Shown here piece by piece: positions 34,441-44,556 of a stretch of DNA of 64,000 nucleotides. The notes below the pieces were generated by a model, which worked only from the letters and a program-made list of their open reading frames with translations, was not told the origin of the DNA and ran no database searches. The stretch is from Chamaecyparis obtusa (taxonomy: Eukaryota; Streptophyta; Pinopsida; Cupressales; Cupressaceae): contig BSBK01004085.1 in assembly GCA_027943335.1 (NCBI GenBank), positions 310,001 through 374,000 on the forward strand, read 5' to 3'. The stretch's first letter is position 1. Every line of letters starts with the position of its first letter. The position numbers and the translations under genes were made by a program.

Positions 34441-35879
34441 AACATAGGATGCAGTTTTAGTTTTGTGGTCATTTAGAGATGACACTTGACACATTTTGAG
34501 ATGGCATATATGCCACATTGTACACCTTAAAACATTGATTTTGTAGACATTTTGAAATGGCATGTGCCATATTTGTATATGGACATACTTTTGATACATT
34601 TGATACATATATAGAACATGTTCATTTATATATTATATTTGCGTCATCTTTTGTATATACATATTTATTATTCATGTTTATGGAATTGAATGGTGAAGTT
34701 ATATCTTGACTATGATTATCATTATGATTTAAATTATATCTTGTTGAAGTTACATTTGTTTTTCTTTACTCTGGAATACCCTGTTCATGGAGCTTATTAT
34801 GTTTGAGGTTTAACTTCTTGTTGGTGAACAAATTTGTCTTCCAAAGAAATGCTTACAAAATGACCCTTAAAGCCCAAACAAAAAGACTCAACCAGCACCA
34901 ATAGTTGGGTCACTTCGCTATTGAGAAGCGTAAGGGCCCTCTAAATTATTTGGGTACAACTCCCCGTGTAGGATTTACAATGAATCAACTAAACTATAAA
35001 TGATAATGCTTTTAACCTGAAAGCAATAAAGGCTTACAAACATCTATTCGTAAACATGAGATAGAGGCGAAGGGACTAATTTACTGAAAAGAAAAGGACA
35101 GTAAATGCTACAAATTTCATTTGCCTAAACAATGCATTACAGAAAGAAACTAAGAGAGACAGACGAATGGTTCTTTCCAAATACATGAAAAACTATGGCC
35201 ATAGTCCACAGATGATCGTGCTGATGATCAGATGTAATAGATACACATTCAAAAGAAACCAATATCATTCAAAGATGAATATCAATCAGAAAGTGAGCAT
35301 CTAAAATCAAAGTTTTAATATGCTGACATATCCTTCTTTGAACACAACAAAACAACAAAGATTCTGCTGTTCCTGTACATTAATCATTATCTAAAAATAA
35401 AATCCCTCTTTCCCTACATTACAATAAAAATCCTAATCTATCCCTCCCCTGGCACAAGGTCTCTCAGGTCAGGCGGAATCTGGAACCCCCAAAATATCCT
35501 CTACGAGCCTTATTTATTTTCCCCTTTCGGTCAGTTTCTTTCATGTTATAATAACTAATTCTTGAGGATGTGTCTATCCACATCTTCTTTCTCAAATACA
35601 TTAAAGTCTCCCTTTGTGAGTGCCTTAGTAATATTTTGTTATGAAAATCCATGTTACTTGGCACTCTACATCTTTCAAAATGGATCTATTCCTATAGAAT
35701 AGTGCCATCTGGATCTTATTGCAACACAAGTGTTAATGCCTCTGTGTTTTGATTGGACGCTTGGTGCTATAACTAGAGCGTGTCATTTATGGCTCTCCAC
35801 ACACATACTGCTTCATGCAAGTGACACCAAGAAAAATTTTGTCGAAGCCATCATACATATGTATATTGGGATTCAATTG
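34441..35879. other. Non-coding DNA with start of a 28-bp flanking repeat
   Basis: No gene supported. A 28-bp sequence beginning GGAGCTTATTATGTTTGAGG at 34789-34816 recurs exactly at 39140-39167. The stretch 35460-35660 on the minus strand is open but unrecognised. It may be a degraded continuation of the SMU1 fragment. Confidence 0.4.
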
Positions 35880-36117
35880 CGAGCACATCCTCCTCAATTT
35901 TCCCACCCTGTAAACCTGAAGCCAACATCTTTGAATCATGACTAATGTCAACACAAAGAACTGCATTATCATGCATCATGAAGGCATCATCAGCTTGGTA
36001 TTGAAAATCGCTCTTAAGTTTCCCACTGATATAGTCCCAGACCTCTATGAATCCAACAACCGAGCATGAAACAAGGTTTTGTCCATCAGGGAAGATGTCG
36101 GGTCCTCCTTGACATTT
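35880..36117 (-). pseudogene. SMU1: SMU1-like WD40 repeat fragment
   Basis: The minus strand reads [60 protein letters not shown] and LQGGKIE. This is the start of the WD40 propeller of the splicing factor SMU1 (suppressor of mec-8 and unc-52). In plants it acts in pre-mRNA splicing as part of the spliceosomal B complex. The typical D in VDGFIEVWD is V here, and SQDGKIKVW has become LQGGKIEED, after which the frame is lost. Only about 75 codons are recognisable. It lies between the 28-bp direct repeats and inside the candidate DNA transposon, so it is best read as a captured, decayed gene piece. Confidence 0.8.
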
Positions 36118-37939
36118 GGTGTTGGGGCATTCTCAGGAAATGATAATGTCTTAATATTGAAATTGCATTATAGATTATCATGTTCTCGAATGCCAATATT
36201 GTCGATGTGCAAAACCATTTCTCATTGTCATCGACTAGTCTAACCTAACAAAACTTTGGAAACTTCATTTTTGGATACCTTTTACTAGTTCTACTACTCC
36301 TATTTTTAATTCCATATGCTGTGCTCTTCTTGCGGGCATTCTATCGAACAGTTTACATATACGAGCCCCTAATGCAGAGGTTACAACAAGAAAGTGGAGT
36401 GCCCTTCTACTACCTCCCACAACTCACCAACCAACCAAAAAGGCTTAAGGGTAATTCCAAACTCTTTTGATGGTATAACACAACCAAAAAAATGTATTTC
36501 TATCCCAATAAACTCCCTTTGCAAAGTTACACACTCAATCAAACTTCAATGCCTTTTTGGCTTTAGGGACACTAGGCCTAAAACTAACTTATTGATAGAA
36601 CTCTTCACCAGTGGACTTCCTGACCACTCCCAAGCATTTAGATGGTCCTCATTTGACCTAAGGCCTTGAAAATAACACTTGGTTTATTCCCACCAAAACC
36701 GCACCATGGCAAACTAGACCTGCATGCCAATTTCCTTGTAGCCTTCTCAATAGAGGTTTTCTACTCTAACTTTTGTACAACTGAGTATCTTGATACAATC
36801 AGGGCATTTTTAGACACCCATTTGGAAGTTATTTAAGATCCCAAAGCCTTTCCTTCCAACTCCACTCTTGCACCACCTAACACCCACCTTGGACACAGAC
36901 CTAATTGGCCTAATTAAGCTTGGTTTACAAAGCAAGTATGAGGTATAGGGTTCATGGAACTGGTATAGTGCTTCAGATATTCTTCTCCAACCCCAAATGA
37001 ATCAAAACCACCTTTACTTCACTCACTTATCTATTCTATGCACTTCTTTACAACTTTTTCTACTTTCTAGACTGAATCCTCTCAAAAATTTAGACTAGGG
37101 CTTGATGCATGAAGGCCTTTCCCTTTGAGCCACTACATGAAAATTTATAATCCATTGATACATAGACCTAACTTGAATTTTCCAAAGTCTTAGGTTAAAC
37201 CCACGGCTAGAATGCAAGTTAGGCCTCCATTAGTGTTCAGGGCCCTAGAAAAGCTTGCTTCCTGGACTGTTTTGAAAAGAATTTAAATAACTTTAACAAA
37301 TGAAACTATAACTTCTTCAAATCAAAAAAAATGTTCAATAACATGAAATAAAATATACCAAAATTTAAATCATGACCTTGTAAGTCCGTACGCGCTCGTA
37401 CAACTCTGAGAAATGGATCAAAAATGGTTTGTATTCCTCCTTTATGGCATCAGTTTACAAAAATCAACTTCTTACCATTATGGTTCAAAGTGATGAGCAT
37501 ATATAACCTTCAAAATGAAGGTATATCAATTGGAGAACCCATTTGACTCTTGGGTTTCCAATTCCAATCGCTTGAGAAATTTTAGAAAGTTGCAACAACA
37601 ACTTTTATTGCATTTTTGCTATTTTGCAAAATATGCCATTTTATGAACTCGATAGAGTTTATGATTTATTTTTGAGATCAAAACTTATCAAAATGATTTT
37701 TCAAGTGAAAATAATCTAAAATCAACCTTTAAGACTCCATAAGCGTAACCTAGCAAATTATCACTAACTAGGTGAACCCCATGACCTAAGGTATCTTAGG
37801 CTTATAACATTGCCAAAAGATCCTTGATCACACATTAGGGATTCCAAACCAAAATTAGGATGATCTATTTAGATCCATCCTATTTATTACAAACATAACA
37901 ATGCAATTCAAATTCCTACTAGTGGAGGGTGCCCTGCAC
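36118..37939. other. Anonymous non-coding DNA
   Basis: No protein family, repeat boundary or RNA gene is recognisable. The longest open frame (36394-36669, plus) has no domain. Confidence 0.4.
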
Positions 37940-39080
37940 CAGCCCCGAAAGATCGCTGCCCAATTGTGCTTAGTGCACCTTGGGGTCACTTGGGTCGAGC
38001 GTGGTCGCGAGCGTTCCGGTGACTCTGTGGGAAGAACGGGGTTGTCACTGGTATTTACCCAATCAACCAGAGCCGATGGAGCAGATGGTTTGATGCCAAG
38101 TCAGACGGTTTGAAAGATACGTTGCTGAGCCACTTTCAACTGACCCTCACTGCAAGTTTTGGCATCGATTGAGATCACCTTGCCAAATGAAAACAAAGTT
38201 GAATCACCCAAAACTGAGAGAGGTTATTGTAGAACTCAAAAACAAGATCCCATAGAACCTAATTATTTTTTGATACCTCTCACGAAGTTTGAGATACGAG
38301 CCCTAGAAGATCACTGCCCAATCGTGCTTAGTGCACTTGGGGTCACTTGGGTCGAGCGTGGTTGCGAGAATTTTGATGACTCTGTGGGTAGAATGGGATT
38401 GTCATTGGTGTTTACCTAGCCAACTATATCCAATGGAGTAGACGGTTCGATGCTAGGTCGAATGGTTTGAAAGATATGCTGCTGAGCCACTTTCAACTGA
38501 CCCTGACTGCAAGTTTTGGCATCGACTGAGATCACCTTGCCAAATGCAAACGAAGTTGAATCACCCAAAATTGAGAGAGGTTATTGTAGACCTCAAAAAT
38601 AGGATCTTGTAGCACCTAATGGTTTGTTAATACCTCTCACAAAGTCCAAGATACGAGCCCCAGAAGATCATTGCCCAATCATGCTTAGTGCACCTTAGGG
38701 TCACTTGGGTCGAGTGTGGTCGCAAGCGTTCCAGTGACTCTGTGGATAGAACGGGGTTGTCACTTGTGTTTACCTAGCCAACCAGAGCTAATGGAGTAGA
38801 TGATTCGATGCCAGGTCTGATGGTTTGAAAGATACGCTACTGAGCCACTTTCAACTGATCCTCACTGCAAGTTTTGGCATCAACTGAGATCGCCTTGCCA
38901 AATGCAACCGAAGTAGAATCGCCCAAAACTAAGAGATGTTATTGTAGACCTCGAAAACACAATCTCATAGCACCTGACAATTTGTTGATACCTCTCATGA
39001 AGTCCGAGATACGAGCCCCAAAAGATCACTGTCGGTTTGAAAGATATGTTGCTGAGGCGCTTTCAACTGACTGTTAGTGG
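37940..39080 (+). repeat. 358-bp tandem repeat, about 3.2 copies
   Basis: GATC(G/A)CTGCCCAAT recurs at 37951, 38309, 38666 and 39024, giving periods of 358, 357 and 358 bp. Copies are roughly 90% alike by eye. The last copy is cut: it jumps from GATCACTG directly to CGGTTTGAAAGATATG, omitting about 145 bp. Open frames of 60-90 codons inside it (for example with WVERGRER) recur with the period and carry stops, so they are by-products of the repeat. Confidence 0.9.
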
Positions 39081-39139
39081 TATGTTTGAAATTTGAACTG
39101 TGAAATTAATCTTGATTAAGCTTGTGAAATTTGAACTGT

Positions 39140-39167
39140 GGAGCTTATTATGTTTGAGGTTTAACTT
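39140..39167 (+). repeat. 28-bp direct repeat, right copy
   Basis: Exact copy of 34789-34816. The two copies bracket 4.3 kb holding the SMU1 fragment and the 358-bp tandem repeat, which suggests that block was duplicated into place or inserted with the repeat as a junction. Confidence 0.85.
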
Positions 39168-39615
39168 TTATAGATTGTTTGAAATGCCAAAAAATAATAT
39201 CCTTAAAGCATTAGAAACAATAATCAAACATGTAAGAATTCAAACCATGCAAATGACATAATTATATGACATGTAAGATCCCTTCTTGGCACTATTGGCC
39301 ACCCATACATGATTTTGGTTATAAGTCCTTATGAAGAATTTTAGGACATTTAACTTTTAAATCAAATTGATTGTTACAAATTTCCAGTATAGGCTTCAAA
39401 AGATCTCAATTAACCATTAAGGATCCTTTTGTCCTTCTATCTCTGATTGGATCCATGGTGACCATAGGCATCTTCATAGGTGCTCCTGCACAAGTTACAA
39501 TCCACATACATAACCAAGTTTATTGACTCAAAATACAATCTAAGAAAGGTCAAATTAATGTATTGAAATTAAACTTAACGAACTTAGAAAATAATACACT
39601 AAGTTAACTTATTAC
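39168..39615. other. 3' flank of the transposase-like gene
   Basis: No coding signal. The first 100 bp share phrases with 34.8 kb. The rest is AT-rich sequence downstream of the transposase-like stop at 39616. Confidence 0.4.
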
Positions 39616-42420
39616 CTAGTCAAGTGTTCCTGAAGGGTCATCTCTTTGCTTCAGGGTCTCCAATAGTGCTTCATGATCAACAGTAGTAATAGTCCAAAGT
39701 TCTTTTGTCTTTGGTCTTCCTTGATGCTTTGAAAACTTGACATTTGTTGCTATAACAAGGTGTGAATACATGAGAATGGTTTTGTGCTTCTTATAGTCTT
39801 CAAATGCGGGAACTCCATTCTTTCTAATCATGTATGTTCACAACCATGTTCCCGCAACAACAACTGAACCAGTAGGATATGTGAACCCATCACCATCTAT
39901 CATCGGTTGTACAAGCTTCTGTTTACCTCATACACAATGTGCTAACCAATAATCTAACCTCTCATCATTCCCCTGCGGTGCAACCAATACAAAAACATCT
40001 CCTAGCTTCAGAAGATTTGAAAGATGGTCATAGTCAACTGAATTGTCCATGTCATCATTTCTTATAGAGAGTGTCAAAGATAAAGGAGTCAGATATTGTG
40101 GAACCCATGTATCCACCCACTCACTTGACTCGCAATGATCCCAATCATACTAAAAACACATGGGGCAAAAACAAGCCAACTCTCGTGTCCACATGGTCCA
40201 TGTACTACTATTGGAGCTTCGGAATGAATGCATTTTTGAAGAGTCTTTCATTGTTTGACAATCCAATCTATCTCCTATAGTTCCCTCCTCAACCAACCAA
40301 AAGAATCTATGCACTATAGAATCAAGAGTCCCCCCTATGACAATGCTAAAGTACACCAATCAACAATAGAATGAGCATCAAGAAGTAAAACACCTGAAAT
40401 CCTCAATTGCTCCTTAACTAGAGCTCTCTTCACACACCCACCTGCTCCATCATGCTCCCCTTTCCCATGCCCTGACTCAAAAAAACTCCAAATATGAGGT
40501 ACACCTCTCTCCACATGCATTCTACACAACCAATAAAACATTCTGGCATTCTTAAATTAATCGGTGCAATTATCCGACCAAATGAGATGCCTATCCATAG
40601 CAATACCATTTTCCTGCAAGAAGTCAAAATAGTTCTAGAAACAATGTTGAACAAACTCATGAGAGTGAGACTTGTCATCGCTCATATAAAAATGGTACTC
40701 TGATTATCTTTCACTCATCTTTTGTGCTTTCAGGGGAATGTCTATATGTGATGTGTACAAAAATAGCAACCTGTATGGAATTGTAATATTGAGCTTGAGT
40801 CTCATTTTGGGGCTGCAATGTATAGTTCTCCGCAAAGTCTACAACGAATATAATAGTTCCAATGGGGAAAGTGTCCTTACATGTTCTGAATTGTTGATCC
40901 AACCATTGAGACCTGTGACTATGCCTTGCATACTTGTAAAAAAGATTTGTCTTGAAATCTGAGATAAAATCAGCAACATTGTATTCTTTTGCAACTAACT
41001 CACATCTAGAGCCTTCACCTCCACTCTTCAATGTATATTTCACTATTTCATATACCTTTTTTTGGATGAGTGTCTTTCCAAAATTGTGTTCCAAACCCTC
41101 ATGAAAACATGTTCTAAACTTGGACAAGCCACCACATTCTGAGCACTTGGCATTTAAGCAATCTTTTTTATAAAATAAACAACCATCATCTCTATGACAT
41201 AAAAATTGATGTAGCAAGTCTCTTGATGATTTGGGAAGACCACTTGCACCACAATCCTCTAGCATTTCATTAGTATGAAAAGTAGAATGAATGGACCATA
41301 ATAATTCATGATGCATTGAAAACTCAACATGATATTTGCAACAACATGTATTTCGAATCTTAAGGGGTACACAATAAAATGGTTTCACGGATTCAAAAGA
41401 CCTTTGTGATATTTTCAATGTTGGATGTGTCTCACAAAATTTTTTATACAACATTGTTTGACTTACCTCCACATAATGTTTAGGATGTGGAGTGCGGTCT
41501 CCATTGCCAACTCTCAACTTCAAGACATCCTTCACATTTGGTGACACTCTTGAGTTAGCATCCCAAAATTGTTGAATTTCATCCTTGACAACATCTTTTA
41601 GCTTCTTATTGAAACGTGGAAGTCTCCCACCATACGCCCATGTATCAATTTGAAGCGGATCATCAAGTCTTTCTCTTCTTGCAAGTGATCTACCCAAAGT
41701 TTTACGGTCTATATTGAAGTCAACACAAGTTTGTCTCATCAAATGAGCCTTTCTCAATTGATGACTTACTAAGGAGGTTGTAATAACCCTCTGAGCAACT
41801 CTCTTGTCTTTTTGTTTGCTAGTCTTCCCAATGCTATTGAGAGCATTGAAAAGATTATTCACAACAATGGCACTTCTCTACATTTTCTTGTTCACACGAA
41901 TCTTAAATTTCACAAGCACAGGTCTCATGTTTTGCATCTTTAACAATTGCACAAAAATTTGACATTGCTCAACCAATGTCTTGTTTCGAAAAAATTGATC
42001 ATAAAGTCTTGAAGCCCACAACCTAACGGTTCTATGTGACCTCTTTCCTTCCCATTTATTCATAATGTTCTCCTCAATTTCAATTAACCATTTAGGTGTT
42101 CTTGAAAGCCCCAAATTTGAAGATTGATTATCTTTATTGTAAGGGACTTCATTTCGCATATAATTTGGATATGTATAACATTCATGTGGTTCTTGTGCAA
42201 CATTTTCATTCCCAAAGTCTACATTTTCAATCTCCATCTGTGCATTTTTAGATTGAACATCCTCTTCACTTACAGCTACATTTACGGGGTCACCTTGATT
42301 AATGTTTAACATACCTTCTCTGCTTCAGTGATTTTCCTTATTTTTTTCCCTATATGCTTGAATTTCATCATCTGTCAACTTCCTCTTACGTTTAGCCTTT
42401 CGACGACTGCTACTTCCCAT
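39616..42420 (-). pseudogene. Transposase-like protein of unclassified DDE family (broken)
   Basis: Start ATG at 42420-42418 (MGSSSRRKAKRKRK, a basic nuclear-type signal). The same frame runs to 40711 with stops at 42325, 41878 and 40711. A 1-bp shift then leads to a frame with two more stops (both expected Gln) and further blocks down to 39616. The N-terminal part has HTH-like helices (TCVDFNIDRKTLGRSLARRE). Next comes ISQRSFESVKPFYCVPLK with NTCCCKYH, and a Cys-rich zinc-type module (C-x5-C-x2-C). The putative catalytic core has FVVDFAENYTLQPQNETQ (first Asp), IWSDNC (second Asp) and WSFFESGHGKGEHDGAGGCV. A C-terminal YWLAHC module follows. From memory the DFAENY...GHGKGxxDGxGG pattern occurs in unannotated transposase-like proteins of fish and cnidarians. 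I know no named plant superfamily for it. All stops are C-to-T type. Confidence 0.72.
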
Positions 42421-42559
42421 GGTGAGACCACAAGTCGACAAAAATCAAACAATGGGCCCCAAATCACATTTTTTTTTGCAACACATGAAAAAAGTATCAA
42501 ATCTCGTGATTGTCTAGTCTGTGGGGACAGGGAATATTTTGGTAAAATATTACTTGGCA

Positions 42560-42600
42560 AAAATTGGGTATCCGATTTCATATCGGGTACCCAATATTCT
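42560..42600. repeat. Subterminal motif cluster (middle)
   Basis: GGGTATCCGAT and ATCGGGTACCCAAT, variants of the motif at 31.9 and 60.97 kb, lie 140-180 bp upstream of the transposase-like ATG. With the left cluster they bracket exactly the two convergent genes. Confidence 0.6.
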
Positions 42601-42659
42601 CAGGCTGATGAAAATAAGGTGGGAGCAAATGGAAAAAATTTAACTTTTACATATATTGA

Positions 42660-42875
42660 TGTATATAATAAATATAAATAAAAGATGCATATGATATATA
42701 TAATGTATAGTATATATATACTAATGTATTATAATATACTAATGTATTATATGTACTAATGTATTAAAATATACTAATGTATTATATATACTAACATGTA
42801 TATAATATATATATATATATATATATAATACATATACTAATGTATACTAATATATTATATATAATATTACAAATT
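42660..42875. repeat. AT-rich tandem repeat (ACTAATGTATTAT)
   Basis: The unit ACTAATGTATTAT and variants recur at least five times between 42719 and 42860, mixed with (AT)n. A related AT-rich block lies at 60605-60890. Confidence 0.85.
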
Positions 42876-43152
42876 TTGGAGAATCTCTTGTAGAAATATG
42901 GAAATTATAATCTTCCTCCTAGAGCATACATTAATGAAGTTCTTCGTGCCTTAGCAGAGGAAGCCGACTGGATTGTTGAAGCTTATAGTACTACATACAG
43001 AAATGTGGTATGTATTTTTGGCCTAATTTTTTTTCTTGTTTCTTTTAGGTCTTTAAAGGTGGTCAGCTAAATCTTTGTATTAAATGTGCCTTTTACAGGC
43101 GTCGTAAACCCTAGCTACGCAGAAATGGAGGCTTTGAAGAATAGTTCACTGG
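42876..43152 (+). pseudogene. BES1/BZR1-domain exon and a following unidentified exon piece
   Basis: Plus-strand exon 42876-43007 reads [20 protein letters not shown] and [18 protein letters not shown], then GTATGT. This is the DNA-binding BES1/BZR1 domain shared by brassinosteroid-response factors and by BZR1-type beta-amylases (BAM7/8). The [16 protein letters not shown] wording is nearer the latter. An intron-like stretch ends TTTTACAG at 43098. It is followed by a piece reading NPSYAEMEALKNSSLG, which stops where the satellite begins (43153). That piece recurs inverted at 60490-60550 with a longer extension. It looks like a captured host-gene fragment truncated by the satellite. The join between the two exons is not in phase, so they may come from different genes. 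Confidence 0.68.
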
Positions 43153-43435
43153 GCACAAAGAGAGAGACTTCCTAGGGGTCATGAGGACTCCCTAGGGGTC
43201 CTAATGCATGAGAAGGCATACTAGGACCCCTAGGGAGACCCTGTGACCCCTTTTGACACATTGGAATGCTGATGTGTGTCTTAAAGGGTCTTAGGACCCC
43301 TTAAGACACACTTGAGCATTCCAATGTGTCAAAAGGGGTCACAGGGACTCCCTAGGGGTCCTAGTACACCTTATCACATGTTAGGACCCCTAGGGAGTCC
43401 CCGTGACCCCTTTTGACACATTGGAATGTTGATGT
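43153..43435. repeat. Palindromic 160-bp satellite, left edge (~1.8 units)
   Basis: Same units as 52815-59355: GGGGTCCTA...TAGGACCCC and CCCCTTTTGACACATTGGAA with its complement. The array is cut here by the LTR element at 43436. The next satellite bases (GATGTGTGTC) continue at 52815. Confidence 0.95.
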
Positions 43436-44535
43436 TGTATGCACCCTAAAATGGTCGCCTAGACTTTGGGCCCCATTTCTGCAATTTATCAAATCCTTGA
43501 ATCAATATTTTCAAAAATCAACATTTTTCAAATATATCAATTTCCTTGATCAAATCATAATCAATTCAATATTTCTTAAGGTTTGAGCCTTACTTAATTT
43601 AAAAGAGAAAAGAAATAAAAATAAAAATCTTATTTAATTAAGAGAATAAATCCTTTTTAATTAATTAAAAATCTCTTTTAATTAAATAATAAAATCACTT
43701 TATCCTAAGCCTTTATTTAATTAAAAGAAATTTCCTCCCTTTTTATTTAAATAAAAAATTTTCACTTTTCTTCTTATCCTAAGTTGCACAAATAAAGCAT
43801 TTAATTCTTATTTATAAAGAAAAATAAAATAAAAAAATAAAAGAAAAGTACTTTTTGTCTCACATGGACATAAATTAAATGCTCAACACAAAGTAAATGC
43901 TTCTAATTTTCTTATTGGAGGATATTTGTGCACAAGGATCAAGCTTCTTTTTTTCTCCACTGTTGATTAAATCTTTTGCCTCTTAATCTCCATGGTCCAT
44001 TGATTTTTCACCTCCTATAAAAGAAGAGCTCTCTTCCTCGTTTGTACACACCATACATACTTGAATTATTATGCTATAGGTTTTCTAAGTCATTGAAGCT
44101 TTTGGAGATATTCTTGCATCAAGTTTTAAAGATTTGGAGCATCATTGGCATTCATCTTGCATCTACATCACATCCTAGCTTGCATCATAGTTGCATCATC
44201 ATGGTATCATTTCCTTTCATGTTTTAGATTAATCTCACATAGTTTAATTAGAGGGTTTGTAACTCTTTCATTTCCATTTTCAAAGCTTAATTGCATCTTC
44301 ATTCTCATAAGATTAATTTACATTCTCATATAGATTTTCATAGCATTTCATTCATTTGGAATCTCTCATTGTGTGGTTGACTAGAAAGGTCATGAGTTTA
44401 TAGCTCTAGCTGAGAGCAATTTTACAAATCTTGCAACTCCATGCATAGAGAGCTATGGATCAATTTGTGAGGGCTCATTCTTGAGTTTTCTTGCATGTAA
44501 GGATTCATAGAAGTGTGACAACATTTTAGCACACA
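43436..44535 (+). repeat. 5' LTR of the non-autonomous element
   Basis: 1,100 bp, near-identical to 51715-52814. It contains AT-rich TTAATTAA-type runs (43600-43720) and the phrase CCTCCTATAAAAGAAGAGCT near 44012. TATAAAA there is a plausible TATA box, placing transcription start about 30 bp on, in the region 44040. Confidence 0.95.
44010..44022 (+). promoter_or_regulatory. Probable TATA box of the LTR promoter
   Basis: CCTATAAAAGAAG within the 5' LTR is the best TATA-box match in it, and is kept in the 3' LTR at about 52289. It sits roughly in the middle of the LTR, as expected at the U3/R boundary. Inferred from the motif only. Confidence 0.5.
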
Positions 44536-44539
44536 TTTT

Positions 44540-44556
44540 TGGCACCCACCATGGGG
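44540..44556 (+). other. Primer-binding-site candidate
   Basis: TGGCACCCACCATGGGG begins four bases after the 5' LTR. It resembles the TGGCGCC-type primer sites of plant Gypsy elements with changes, suggesting a Gypsy-derived element. The matching tRNA was not established. Confidence 0.5.

Noticed and set aside
37901..39077. Three plus-strand frames of 67-86 codons with WVERG and similar text
   Set aside because: They are by-products of the 358-bp tandem repeat, shift between copies and carry stops.
44042..44333. Small frames repeated at 52321-52663
   Set aside because: They lie inside the two LTRs of the same element and are identical because the LTRs are.
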